DNA from: Sulfuricurvum sp. | GTDB taxonomy: Bacteria > Campylobacterota > Campylobacteria > Campylobacterales > Sulfurimonadaceae | Direction of reading: 5' to 3' | Length of the DNA stretch: 64,000 nucleotides | Assembly: GCF_030691015.1 (NCBI RefSeq) | Contig: NZ_JAUYFF010000008.1 | Coordinates: 1 to 64,000 of the forward strand | Part shown: piece by piece, positions 28,329 to 36,313 of the stretch | How the letters are laid out: the number at the start of each line of letters is the position of its first letter | Position numbering within the stretch: the stretch's first letter is position 1 | Notes under the pieces: generated by a model | The model's input: the letters and a program-made list of their open reading frames with translations, nothing else | Database searches by the model: none | Told to the model about the DNA's origin: nothing | Made by a program: the position numbers and the translations under genes

Positions 28329-28415
28329 CTAAAAAAGTCTATCAGCCCATACTTCGCCAAAAATCTCAATATATTCAAATATTGCCGAATAAACACTGTA
28401 GAAAGCAATTCCCAT
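28329..28415 (-). CDS. Candidate 28-residue small protein upstream of the globin gene
   Basis: An ATG-TAG frame of 28 codons on the minus strand, preceded by AAGGA with a 6-nt spacer. The peptide begins MGIAFYSVYSAIFEY and ends GEVWADRLF. It is rich in aromatic and aliphatic residues with acidic residues spaced along one face, which suggests an amphipathic or membrane-associated helix. The frame stops 30 nt before the globin start, so the two could share an mRNA. A TATATT-like -10 lies at 28444-28449. No family is recognised. Expression is unproven; the ribosome-binding site and the unusual composition are the evidence. Confidence 0.5.
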   Translation of the reverse strand: MGIAFYSVYSAIFEYIEIFGEVWADRLF

Positions 28416-28503
28416 AAGAGTTCCTTGAACGAAAAATATGCTGAATATAAGCAAAATTCATTCCTAAAAACCGATAGGAGGAAATTACCTCAATAGTAAG
28501 AAA

Positions 28504-28755
28504 TCACTCGGCGCCGTATGCTTGTTGGATATACAATTCGAGCTTTCCATCCATCGCACTCATAATAGAAGCGAGAATTTTATCTTTTTCATCGTTGGAA
28601 AGTTTGTTACCTGTTGACTTTTCGATAGCGTAGATCGCTGTTGATGCGGAGGTGTCGAGGACATAGTTGTTTAGTGCCAACGCCATTTTTGCCGTATGAT
28701 CCCCGACAACCTGCGCGATATACTGTTGGAGTTCTATTACTATTTTTTCATCCAT
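28504..28755 (-). CDS. Hypothetical small helical protein
   Basis: An 83-residue acidic protein, entirely helix-forming by inspection, with no Cys and no membrane segment. It begins MDEKIVIELQQYIAQVVGDH and ends in KLELYIQQAYGAE. GAGGAC lies 4-9 nt upstream of the ATG. I do not recognise a family and assign no function. It is followed by a 206-bp stretch holding the small ORF and the globin promoter, and is preceded by the EAL-HDOD gene on the same strand. Confidence 0.75.
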   Translation of the reverse strand: MDEKIVIELQQYIAQVVGDHTAKMALALNNYVLDTSASTAIYAIEKSTGNKLSNDEKDKILASIMSAMDGKLELYIQQAYGAE

Positions 28756-28841
28756 TATGAAGTCCTCGTTTAATTTATATGTGCAGCATTATATCTCAGG
28801 TGCATACATACGTATTATTACTTTACATGCGGATGATAAAA

Positions 28842-30083
28842 TTATGTCGCAATATGTTCTTCATAAAAATCATTTGACCAGTTATAGCTCTCCGTCGCTA
28901 TCGCACTTAATTTATCTTCGTCAATACCCAATTTTGTTATCTTAGCTTGAACATTTGAAAAATTTTCTTCCTCAATCGATATGACCAGATCAAGCATCTC
29001 TCCCAGTGTCCCTTCTTTATTGATTAATGCGGATAAAATAGAATCATCCAGATTAACACCGGAAAGTACCTCTTTCATAGGCAATCCGAACATGACGTCA
29101 AACAATGAAAGCAATCCCGTTAAAAATGCCTCTTCATGCATTGATATAGCGGTACACGATACTAAGCAGCTCATCATTTTTGCACGAAACAGCGCCGATA
29201 AATGTATGGGTTCTGAAAACATTGATCCTGTAGCATCCGCATAGAGAAATAACAAAATCCACTGTTTTAACGATTGTTGTCCGAGCAACGACATCGCATG
29301 CCGAAGAGAGGAAATCGGCTCCTTAATCCCTACTTCAACCGAGTTAATGTATTTCAAAAGATTCATAATCAAATGGGGACAATTTAAAAGTTTTGCTTCC
29401 AACTCTTTCATATCCGCATTGGCATCTATCAGCGCAATAACCTCTAAGAGGACTCTATGAGACGGATCAAATCTTTTTTGTGCAAACACTGTAGGCTTTT
29501 CGTAAAAGTAGCCTTGAAAATAGGTAAATCCAAGTTTTTTGTAATACTCGTACTCCTCGATTGTTTCTACTTTTTCTGCAAGCAGTTTAATCTCATCATA
29601 CGCTTCAAATAAATTTATTTTTTCATGTATTTTTTCTTTGGTAGCAGAGAATAAATCGATTTTTACATAGGACAAATACTCAAAGAGAGGTTCAAAACGT
29701 TCAATCATCTCTTCACTAAGATCCATATCATCCAATGCGAATGTGTACCCTTGCTCTTTGAGGATTTTTACTTTAGACACAAATACATCATTAACAAGAG
29801 TATTCTCTAAAATTTCCAATACAAATTTATCAGCCGGTATCGCACTAAAAAGAGGAGTTTCAAAAAAAGTATGATCGATATTAATAAAGCCGTAATGTTT
29901 TCCAAGAAGTTTTCGTGAACCGAAGTTATTGAGCGAATTGACTAAAACACGACAAGTAGCCTGTGTATTGCAGGAAATTGTGGGGGCATAATTATCGAAA
30001 CTATGACGGAACAATAATTCATAACCGTGGATATCTCCGTTCAAGTCAATAATAGGTTGTCTTCCGATAAAGATATTTTGCAT
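28842..30083 (-). CDS. EAL-HDOD signalling protein (CdgJ/YuxH type)
   Basis: A 413-residue cytoplasmic regulator. The N-terminal EAL-like domain (about 1-200) begins IFIGRQPIIDLNGDIHGYELLFRH. The catalytic EAL triplet is replaced by ELL, so c-di-GMP hydrolysis is unlikely. The C-terminal HDOD domain (about 205-390, with LLKYINSVEVGIKEPISSLRHAMSLLGQQ) is typical of regulators of motility and stress. The start at 30083 is chosen because it matches family N termini and is preceded by AGG; longer in-frame starts at 30116 and 30140 exist. A TGC-TACAAA -10 lies at 30107-30115. Confidence 0.88.
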   Translation of the reverse strand: MQNIFIGRQPIIDLNGDIHGYELLFRHSFDNYAPTISCNTQATCRVLVNSLNNFGSRKLLGKHYGFINIDHTFFETPLFSAIPADKFVLEILENTLVNDVFVSKVKILKEQGYTFALDDMDLSEEMIERFEPLFEYLSYVKIDLFSATKEKIHEKINLFEAYDEIKLLAEKVETIEEYEYYKKLGFTYFQGYFYEKPTVFAQKRFDPSHRVLLEVIALIDANADMKELEAKLLNCPHLIMNLLKYINSVEVGIKEPISSLRHAMSLLGQQSLKQWILLFLYADATGSMFSEPIHLSALFRAKMMSCLVSCTAISMHEEAFLTGLLSLFDVMFGLPMKEVLSGVNLDDSILSALINKEGTLGEMLDLVISIEEENFSNVQAKITKLGIDEDKLSAIATESYNWSNDFYEEHIAT

Positions 30084-30142
30084 ATAGGGCCTATGAGTAA
30101 ATTTGATTTGTAGCATATCAAAAGGAATGAAAATTATCACTT

Positions 30143-30158
30143 AATTAGTTAGCTAATT
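30143..30158. promoter_or_regulatory. Inverted repeat upstream of the EAL-HDOD gene
   Basis: Perfect 6-bp arms AATTAG and CTAATT separated by TTAG. It lies 60-75 bp upstream of the EAL-HDOD start and between that gene and the ArsR-type regulator on the same strand. It is a candidate operator for that regulator, by position only. Confidence 0.35.
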
Positions 30159-30246
30159 GACTTAATGTAATAGAATAGTAACTTTTTTGGTATTTTTTGG
30201 TATTTTTAGAGGCGCGGGGTTAAGTAGGTTTTTTTGAAAATCACAC

Positions 30247-30603
30247 TTACATTACGTCTTGTTTCAATTTTTTTTCTTCATAAGACAAAATCAAACTACT
30301 AAATGCGTCATATTGCTTTTTGCATTTTTCGATATCGACATCGACATAAATCTTTTTTCCTTCTTTATAACTCTTGATCAAACCGGCTTTTCTGAGTATG
30401 TCAACATGTGCCGAAATAGTTGGCATAGAATAGGTAAACAATGAAGCGATATCGGTGATACACATCATCCCGTTTTCATGAACGCTTTTATCACCGTTCG
30501 ATAATATTTGTTCGAAAATTTCAAGTCTTGTTTTATTTCCTAGAGCTTTATAAACTTCTACTCTTTCTTCAAACGTAATTTTTCTTTTATCAATAAAAGA
30601 CAT
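30247..30603 (-). CDS. ArsR-family transcriptional regulator
   Basis: A 118-residue winged-helix regulator. The helix-turn-helix is visible as ITDIASLFTYSMPTISAHVDILRKAGLI, followed by the wing SYKEGKKIYVDVD. A single Cys at CITDI occupies the position of the first Cys of the CVCDL arsenic motif, but the second Cys is missing, so classical As(III) sensing is unlikely. Its targets are unknown; the EAL-HDOD gene 160 bp downstream is a candidate. AAGGGGG lies just before the ATG. GCATTAG occurs twice on the minus strand, 12 bp apart, near 30621-30639, a possible autoregulatory site. Confidence 0.85.
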   Translation of the reverse strand: MSFIDKRKITFEERVEVYKALGNKTRLEIFEQILSNGDKSVHENGMMCITDIASLFTYSMPTISAHVDILRKAGLIKSYKEGKKIYVDVDIEKCKKQYDAFSSLILSYEEKKLKQDVM

Positions 30604-30819
30604 ATTCCCCCTTTGGTTTCCTAATGCTTGTGCTAATGCATAACATGATTGTATATCACATTTGTAGTAGAAGCAAAGGTTATATTCATTGACTCTAAAA
30701 ATTTAAGTTCAATTAAAAATAATTTGCCTATTGATATTCTCTAATTGTAGTACCGTAGTGTTGCATCTACGTTGCATTACTGAGATAATGAAGAAAGGGG
30801 GATTGACAGAAATCTAATC
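30604..30819. other. Intergenic region without a recognised gene
   Basis: A 216-bp AT-rich gap between the transglutaminase-like gene and the ArsR-type gene. It holds the regulator's leader (with repeated CTAATGC on the plus strand at 30621-30627 and 30633-30639) and TTGCAT twice around 30760. I see no tRNA, convincing terminator or credible small ORF. Confidence 0.5.
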
Positions 30820-31485
30820 TCAGAGCGAAAGAAATTCTATTTCTTCCTTTGGAATATTTCTTTTTTCATTGATGTGATATATCCCTTGTATTTCATCAGG
30901 ATATACCCCATTAAATTTTCCTACGTATCCATTTTTATCCGTTGTTTCGGCATAAAAATAGTCTTTGTTTTCGATTTTTAACCGTGCATTGTTTCGATTG
31001 ATTTTGGATGTATTCTCTATCTCTACCGCTATAAATGCATGATCTTTTGTATACACTACTACGCAGTTATGGTTCGTTTCTATAAGAATCATGGCGAACA
31101 ACTGAGCTTTCTCATCACAATCACCACCGTTTTTTACGATTACATCGACAGGTGTTCTATGCGTTTCTGATCGTATGTAGGGTATTTGAGATACATACTT
31201 AAATGCCTGAGTGACCTCACACACTTCATCACGACTGCATCGCTCTTTTAAATTTTCTATGATCGTGTTGAGCTTGCTGTTTTCATCGATGTAATACGGT
31301 GCATAAAACTCCCCGACTTTGATCGCATTAGGCGGTGGCACTGTGATCGTTTGAACCTGCGATACATTCTTATTTACGGGGATGACATTACTGTTTGCCG
31401 TGTGGTTTTTGTAGACCGCAACGGCTAATATGAACAAAGCGGGATAGACAAATATCCTCATGCTAAAAGGTTTATGTTCTTTCAT
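30820..31485 (-). CDS. Transglutaminase-like cysteine protease-fold protein, membrane-anchored
   Basis: About 221 residues with an N-terminal membrane anchor (IFVYPALFILAVAVY) and a periplasmic transglutaminase-like domain. The presumed catalytic residues are Cys in NGGDCDEKAQ, His in TKDHAFIAVE and an acidic residue in YFYAETTD. Such domains act as peptidases or amidases, and the substrate here is unknown. The frame opens at 31548 but that start would run into RNase P RNA, whose 3' end lies at about 31542. I therefore prefer the ATG at 31485, or 31461 directly before the anchor. No strong ribosome-binding site marks either. Confidence 0.75.
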   Translation of the reverse strand: MKEHKPFSMRIFVYPALFILAVAVYKNHTANSNVIPVNKNVSQVQTITVPPPNAIKVGEFYAPYYIDENSKLNTIIENLKERCSRDEVCEVTQAFKYVSQIPYIRSETHRTPVDVIVKNGGDCDEKAQLFAMILIETNHNCVVVYTKDHAFIAVEIENTSKINRNNARLKIENKDYFYAETTDKNGYVGKFNGVYPDEIQGIYHINEKRNIPKEEIEFLSL

Positions 31486-31541
31486 ATTTAACAGACTTTG
31501 GTAAAAATTATGTAATGAGAGTGTAGCAGAAAATGAAGGTA

Positions 31542-31866
31542 GGTACAACGTAAGCCGGGTTCTGGATGAAGTGATAATTAATCTACTGCCTAGATTACTC
31601 TAGGCCTCTAGCGAAACAATAGCGATGTAGGACGCTAACCATCTGTTTCTTGCTGCGCGGTTGGGTTTACATAGCTCTCCTAGTTGCCTAAGAGACTGGT
31701 GGGCTCTTACCCCGCCGTTTCACCCTTACCTCTTGCGAGGCGGTCTATTCTCTGTTGCACTATCCCTCATGTTACCATGGCCATCAGTTAGATGGAACCG
31801 TGTCCTACGGCAGCCCGGACTTTGCCTCTTGGGATTACTAGTTCCAAGCTATCACCTGTTGTACCT
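31542..31866 (-). ncRNA. rnpB: RNase P RNA (class A)
   Basis: Catalytic RNA that matures tRNA 5' ends. Read on the minus strand it has the conserved P4 element around GAGGCAAAGTCCGGGCTGCC near the 5' end, GGTAAGGGTGAAACGGCGGG and TAAGAGCCCACC in the middle, and CCAGAACCCGGCTTACG at the 3' end. The ends pair as P1: GGTACAAC (31858-31865) with GTTGTACC (31542-31549). Length is about 325 nt. The usual GAGGAAAGTCC appears here with an extra C. Its -10 box lies between it and the upstream GGDEF-EAL stop codon. Confidence 0.95.
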
Positions 31867-31871
31867 GTCGA

Positions 31872-31877
31872 ATTATA
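31872..31877 (-). promoter_or_regulatory. -10 box of rnpB
   Basis: A consensus TATAAT on the minus strand, about 7 nt upstream of the predicted P1 stem and 7 nt after the stop codon of the GGDEF-EAL gene. The -35 region would therefore lie inside that coding sequence. Confidence 0.6.
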
Positions 31878-31884
31878 AGGGATA

Positions 31885-33843
31885 TTAGATTAAATCCCTA
31901 TCAGTACCGCTTGAAGCACAATTTTTTAGGAGTAAATCAAAAAAGAATTTCTCCGGAATCGGTTTGGAAAAATAGTACCCTTGATAAAACTCACATCCGC
32001 GATCTCGCAAATACTCCATCTGATACATCTCTTCAACCCCTTCGGCAACAACCTTCAAGTTTAGCGTCTGCCCCATCGCGATAATAGTATTGAGCAAAAT
32101 ATGCTCATTCGTGCTGTTGTGAGTAATATCATCCACAAAACTCTTATCGATCTTTAACGAGTCTATAGGAAAATGGCGCAAATAGGACAAAGAGGAGTAT
32201 CCGGTACCGAAATCATCCATACAGATATGTACGCCGAGATTTTTAATCTTTTTTAATACTTCCAACGTCACTTCAAGATATTCCAGCATAACGCTTTCGG
32301 TAATTTCGATCGCCAAGAGCTTGGCATCAATGCCGCTATCGTGAACAGCATTCTCGATATCCGCATAAAGATTAATGTTCTGAAACTGTCGTGTCGATAC
32401 ATTACAGGAGATATGAATATCCTCATATCCACTCTCACTCAATCGCTTAATCGCCCGTACAGTCTCCTCGATAACCCATTTCCCCAGTTTTAAAATGAAT
32501 CCTGTATTCTCAGCAATATGGATAAAATGATCCGGAGGAATAAGCCCTTTCTCATAATGGTTCCATCGAATCAACGCCTCTGCACCGATGATCTTTCCGC
32601 TCTCTATATGGATTTTGGGTTGATAATACAATTCAAATTCATTTGCATTGAAAGCGCGATGCATATCATTGGCAATATCAACCTCTTCGTGTACCTTGGC
32701 ATTCAACGTTGCCGTAAAGAAGCTAAATTGATCTCTCCCTTCTGTTTTGGCTTTGTACATAGCGATATCCGCATATTTCATCAGTTCATTAATCTCTTTG
32801 GAATCATCCGGATAGATAGCGACTCCGATACTGGTTGAGAGACGGAGGAAATGATTTTGTATGTTCCACTCTTTATGGAACATATCGAGAATTTTTGAAA
32901 TTACCGGCTCTATCGCCCCCGTATCGGTAAAATCATTCAAGATAATAATAAATTCATCACCGCCGATCCGTGCGACAATGTCATTTTCACGAATGATTGA
33001 TTTTAATTTACGTGCTACCGCTTTTAAAAGTGCATCGCCGACATTATGTCCAAGGGTATCGTTGATATTTTTAAAATGATCCAAATCCAAAAACAACACC
33101 GCAAATTTACGATCATATCGGTTAGCATTGGCCACCATAAGTCTAAGCTGCGTATAGAGATTGTGACGGTTCGGTAAACCGGTCAGTGAATCATGGAGCG
33201 AGGTAAAACTGAGTTCTTCATTGAGCCCAAGTACCTGATTCTCAGAACGATTCAATTCGACACCGTATTCAATCTGCAGTTTTACGATGTACCCGATGAC
33301 CAAAGCTTCAGCAACGACGAAAATACCGTGCAAAATAACGATATCCATTCCGCATCCGTAATTGAATACCATGACCGGCATTCCGAAAAGGGATACTTCA
33401 GACAACTGCAAAAAATTAAAAACGCCATGGTGAAGAATCGTTGTGATTGCGGCTACAAAAATAGGGACAATATCTTTATAAAGTGAAAGGATTGCTAACG
33501 CAATAAATACATGGAAATGCATCTCGATACGGCCGAGATGTTGTTGGATATAAATCAGGGAAAAAAGCATCATCCCTACCCCTACCAATGCACGCATAAC
33601 TTGCGTACCCTTGAAGGTGCGGTATGCCAAGAGTAAAACAAGGGTGATCAGCCCTCCCCCCACAAATCCGTAAAGATAGGTACCGTAGCTAATCGAGGTA
33701 ATGAAGGTGGCAATGACCCACTGCATCACGATCAAAACCAACATCACTTTATCGGCATGCAAAAAATGCTCGGTAAAATTTTTCTGGGCAAATTCAGGTA
33801 CTTTTGGGAATCGGAACAAATTTTCCAACGTAGTATGACTCAC
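31885..33843 (-). CDS. Membrane GGDEF-EAL bifunctional cyclic-di-GMP protein
   Basis: A 652-residue inner-membrane signalling protein. About six membrane helices occupy residues 30-200. The GGDEF domain (about 215-375) has an intact active site in IARIGGDEFIIIL. The EAL domain (about 390-640) has GAEALIRWNH, ITESVMLEY and MDDFGTGYSSLSYL, so it also looks catalytically competent. It could make or break down c-di-GMP depending on its sensor. Translation starts at GTG (33843), which overlaps the SCO gene stop (TAGTG), with AAAGGA upstream. It is the last gene of a three-gene unit with the SCO protein and the periplasmic-binding receptor. Confidence 0.92.
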   Translation of the reverse strand: MSHTTLENLFRFPKVPEFAQKNFTEHFLHADKVMLVLIVMQWVIATFITSISYGTYLYGFVGGGLITLVLLLAYRTFKGTQVMRALVGVGMMLFSLIYIQQHLGRIEMHFHVFIALAILSLYKDIVPIFVAAITTILHHGVFNFLQLSEVSLFGMPVMVFNYGCGMDIVILHGIFVVAEALVIGYIVKLQIEYGVELNRSENQVLGLNEELSFTSLHDSLTGLPNRHNLYTQLRLMVANANRYDRKFAVLFLDLDHFKNINDTLGHNVGDALLKAVARKLKSIIRENDIVARIGGDEFIIILNDFTDTGAIEPVISKILDMFHKEWNIQNHFLRLSTSIGVAIYPDDSKEINELMKYADIAMYKAKTEGRDQFSFFTATLNAKVHEEVDIANDMHRAFNANEFELYYQPKIHIESGKIIGAEALIRWNHYEKGLIPPDHFIHIAENTGFILKLGKWVIEETVRAIKRLSESGYEDIHISCNVSTRQFQNINLYADIENAVHDSGIDAKLLAIEITESVMLEYLEVTLEVLKKIKNLGVHICMDDFGTGYSSLSYLRHFPIDSLKIDKSFVDDITHNSTNEHILLNTIIAMGQTLNLKVVAEGVEEMYQMEYLRDRGCEFYQGYYFSKPIPEKFFFDLLLKNCASSGTDRDLI

Positions 33844-34433
33844 TATTTTTCCTTTAGTAGCTCAGAAATATCATGGATCAGCATGTCATGATTCAAAGGG
33901 TGCATAGTATAAATAGATTTTAATACCAGTGTACCATTTTTCTCACGCTTTACTAAATACAAATTGTCGCTATGATCTATCTCACCCGGGGCAGTCAGAT
34001 TTTTAGAAAAAAACACGCCCAATTCTCGATCAATGTTCATCAACTCTTTTTGAGGCAGATAGACTCCGCGGAACTGTGGATTAAATGACTTAGCGAAAAT
34101 ATCCGGTTGGAGAGGCTCCAGTTCCGGCATCAGATTGATAAAATTAAATCCGATCGACGATTTATACGGTTCAAAAGAGTTCGAATCATACAAGTCATCC
34201 AATTGATGCAAAATCGGCGTACATACTTTGACGCATCCTACGTATCCGAAAAATACCAACATCAGCTCCTGCTGTGAACTCTGCAAATAAGGAGCATTTA
34301 TCTTCTGATTAATCTCTATTTTACCCGTAGAGTGTGCGGCGAATAATAAAGAGTGTCCCAAGGGAAGGATAAAGATCAAAAGAATGAAAAAAAGAGTACC
34401 CAGAATTATTTTTTTATTCATTGACATCATCAC
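33843..34433 (-). CDS. SCO1/SenC-family thioredoxin-fold protein
   Basis: About 196 residues with an N-terminal membrane anchor (IILGTLFFILLIFILPLGHSLLF) and a periplasmic thioredoxin fold. The copper/thiol motif CVKVC (CxxxC) follows LVFFGYVG, and a conserved His lies in EIDHSDNLYLV, as in SCO copper chaperones for cytochrome c oxidase. No oxidase gene is nearby; here it sits between a periplasmic-binding receptor and a GGDEF-EAL protein, so a redox or copper signalling role is possible. In-frame starts at 34433 (GTG), 34430, 34427 and 34421 cannot be separated by ribosome-binding site. It overlaps the upstream gene by 20 nt. Confidence 0.85.
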   Translation of the reverse strand: MMMSMNKKIILGTLFFILLIFILPLGHSLLFAAHSTGKIEINQKINAPYLQSSQQELMLVFFGYVGCVKVCTPILHQLDDLYDSNSFEPYKSSIGFNFINLMPELEPLQPDIFAKSFNPQFRGVYLPQKELMNIDRELGVFFSKNLTAPGEIDHSDNLYLVKREKNGTLVLKSIYTMHPLNHDMLIHDISELLKEK

Positions 34434-35613
34434 TCGAATCTAATCTTTTTGGGGCGCTCGATAATTCAGCGGAGGTATCATCTAACTCCTTTTTTAGTTT
34501 TTTCAACTGATCATTTTTTTGAATGAACAGAAAAAAGACTATGATCAAGAAGATAAAAAAGAAAATAAAAAAGATAAACATAGAATTTAAAATTACCCCT
34601 TGATACTTTTCAAAAAAAGTTTTATCCTCATATAAAATAATCGCATTACGCGCCGTATACTCCGAAAGTATTAACCTCGATTCAACCAAAGAGTGGCGGT
34701 CAAACATATAAGTATTCGGACTTTTGAGAACGGAATGAATATCTTTTAAAGGCTCACCGTTTAAATGACGAATGGCCAGTTCTGCCGCACGTTCTCCCTG
34801 AAGTTTCCCGCTGGTGACATATCCTCCGATAACACCCCCGAATACATAAGCATCTTCCATACTGCATAAAATAAGATTCTTATTCTGTTTCAGTTGTGCG
34901 ATCGACTCTTGCAGTGTTAAATTTCGCCCGCTTGCATCGCTTAGGCCGCCGATTGTTGTCAATACAACAAAGGATTTAGTACTCTTTGGAAGTTTTGCCC
35001 TAATAGCATCGATTCGTGGGGATGCAATAAAATGAAATGTATGGTTAGGGTATTTAAAAATCTGAGACCTGATATCCGCTTCAATCGAACGGTAGGTTGT
35101 TGAATCGTCTCCCACAATCCATATATCTCGGGTTTGAGGTGAGAATTGACGTATAAGTTCAATATTGGGGACAATATCTTTGGTTTCATAGACCCCTGCA
35201 TATTTATGGGGATCAAGGGAACGTGATAAAGCAATATTATTGATACCGGAAAAAAAGAGGGGAGCATCCGAAAATAACGATCCGCTATGATGTACAAAAA
35301 AATTCAATGCATTATCATCGGTGACATAAATCGCATCGGGTTGATAGTTTTTATATTTTTTTTGCAAATAAGCCACAAAGAAAGTTTGATACTCTTTCGA
35401 AAAAGCAAGCCGTTTGGTATCCAAATATTCGACAGAAATTTCAAGCGCAGAGGAGGAGTCCTTCTCTATCTTGTCGACGAAACCCTCATGCTGTAATTTA
35501 GTCCAACCATACTCCTGTGAATACGAGTGCAGGATAAAAATAGACTTTTTTGGATGAGTATCTGCCTGAAGTAAGAAAAATGAGACAGCAAGAAAAATGA
35601 TAAACTTAAACAT
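34414..35613 (-). CDS. Periplasmic-binding-type receptor with membrane anchor and short coiled coil
   Basis: A 399-residue protein: signal peptide (about 1-17), an ABC-type substrate-binding fold (about 22-325, starting KKSIFILHSYSQEYGW), one membrane helix (about 332-356), and a short cytoplasmic tail predicted as coiled coil (QLKKLKKELDDTSAELS). The same binding domain is often the sensory part of histidine kinases and diguanylate cyclases. Here no output domain follows, so the tail may contact a partner such as the GGDEF-EAL protein encoded two genes downstream. The ligand is unknown. AAAGGTAAG precedes the ATG, and a TATAAT -10 with an adjacent palindrome lies upstream. Confidence 0.82.
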   Translation of the reverse strand: MFKFIIFLAVSFFLLQADTHPKKSIFILHSYSQEYGWTKLQHEGFVDKIEKDSSSALEISVEYLDTKRLAFSKEYQTFFVAYLQKKYKNYQPDAIYVTDDNALNFFVHHSGSLFSDAPLFFSGINNIALSRSLDPHKYAGVYETKDIVPNIELIRQFSPQTRDIWIVGDDSTTYRSIEADIRSQIFKYPNHTFHFIASPRIDAIRAKLPKSTKSFVVLTTIGGLSDASGRNLTLQESIAQLKQNKNLILCSMEDAYVFGGVIGGYVTSGKLQGERAAELAIRHLNGEPLKDIHSVLKSPNTYMFDRHSLVESRLILSEYTARNAIILYEDKTFFEKYQGVILNSMFIFFIFFFIFLIIVFFLFIQKNDQLKKLKKELDDTSAELSSAPKRLDSSDDVNE

Positions 35614-35637
35614 GAAATCTTACCTTTGCCTAATACA

Positions 35638-35659
35638 ATTATAGTAACACAAAAGTGTT
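35638..35659 (-). promoter_or_regulatory. Promoter and palindrome upstream of the receptor-SCO-GGDEF/EAL unit
   Basis: TATAAT on the minus strand (35638-35643) is preceded by the palindrome AACAC-AAAA-GTGTT (35646-35659). As I recall it, the Campylobacter NssR consensus TTAACACAAANNNGTTAA matches the plus-strand bases here at all but two defined positions. A Crp/Fnr-family site is therefore plausible. Confidence 0.45.
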
Positions 35660-35715
35660 GAAATAGGAAAAATTATTGCGCTAAAAAGATAGGGCAGAGG
35701 TAAAATATAGTGTTT

Positions 35716-35733
35716 TTCCCGTCGAAACGGGAA
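35716..35733 (-). terminator. Hairpin after oorC, candidate terminator
   Basis: TTCCCGT - TTCG - ACGGGAA forms a 7-bp stem with a stable UUCG loop 8 nt after the oorC stop codon. The downstream tract on the transcribed strand is A-rich rather than T-rich, so termination may be partial, or the hairpin may protect the 3' end. Confidence 0.5.
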
Positions 35734-35740
35734 GAGGGAT

Positions 35741-36304
35741 TTACATCCCAATTTTTGCTTTTGCTTCCTTGGCGTATTTGATACCCAAATCCCAAGCTTT
35801 ATTGTTAACTTCGTGTACTTTTTTAGGAACTTTTGAAAGCATGACTTCTTTCAATGTTTCCGGCTCAAGTACACCGGTAAATTCATTGGTAATACCCAAT
35901 GCAACAACCGATTGGGTAATAACATTACCCACTTCTTCTTTTGCAATGGTGATGATCGGAATCTCTACAATGATCCATTTTTGACGATCTTCTTCGGTTG
36001 GGTGAACCAAATTTGGCTCAACAACGATGATTCCGCCCGGTTTTACACCGTTTTTGAATTGTTGATAACTCACGTTAGCAACCGAGAGCATAAAATCGAT
36101 CTCACCCTCATTCGCATACGGGTAAAAAATCTCATTGTCATCAAGGGTAATATCAACAACCGTTGCACCGCCGCGAACTTGTGACGTATAGGTAGCTGTT
36201 TTAAGCCCGTGACCACCCATTTTGATCTTGGCTGCTGCCATAATCTCACCGGCGAGAAGAACCCCTTGTCCACCGACGCCTGTAAATCGTATCGTATGTC
36301 TCAT
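35741..36304 (-). CDS. oorC: 2-oxoglutarate:ferredoxin oxidoreductase, gamma subunit
   Basis: Gamma subunit (187 residues) of the four-part enzyme that in the reductive TCA cycle carboxylates succinyl-CoA to 2-oxoglutarate with reduced ferredoxin, and in the oxidative direction does the reverse. The N terminus FTGVGGQGVLLAGEIMAAA is diagnostic of the gamma domain. It is the last gene of the oorD-A-B-C series, 9 nt after oorB, and is followed by a UUCG-loop hairpin. Pyruvate as substrate is less likely given sucCD, fumC and mdh next door. Confidence 0.95.
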   Translation of the reverse strand: MRHTIRFTGVGGQGVLLAGEIMAAAKIKMGGHGLKTATYTSQVRGGATVVDITLDDNEIFYPYANEGEIDFMLSVANVSYQQFKNGVKPGGIIVVEPNLVHPTEEDRQKWIIVEIPIITIAKEEVGNVITQSVVALGITNEFTGVLEPETLKEVMLSKVPKKVHEVNNKAWDLGIKYAKEAKAKIGM

Positions 36305-36313
36305 GGTTTCTCC

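Noticed and set aside
28476-28481. Perfect AGGAGG on the plus strand
   Set aside because: No start codon or open frame follows; the neighbouring genes are on the other strand.
30182-30206. Repeated T-rich units (TTTTTTGGTA twice) suggesting a repeat array
   Set aside because: Only two imperfect copies, no spacers and no cas genes; simple AT-rich sequence.
31661-31888. 75-codon open frame on the plus strand
   Set aside because: Runs opposite RNase P RNA, whose conserved structure explains the region.
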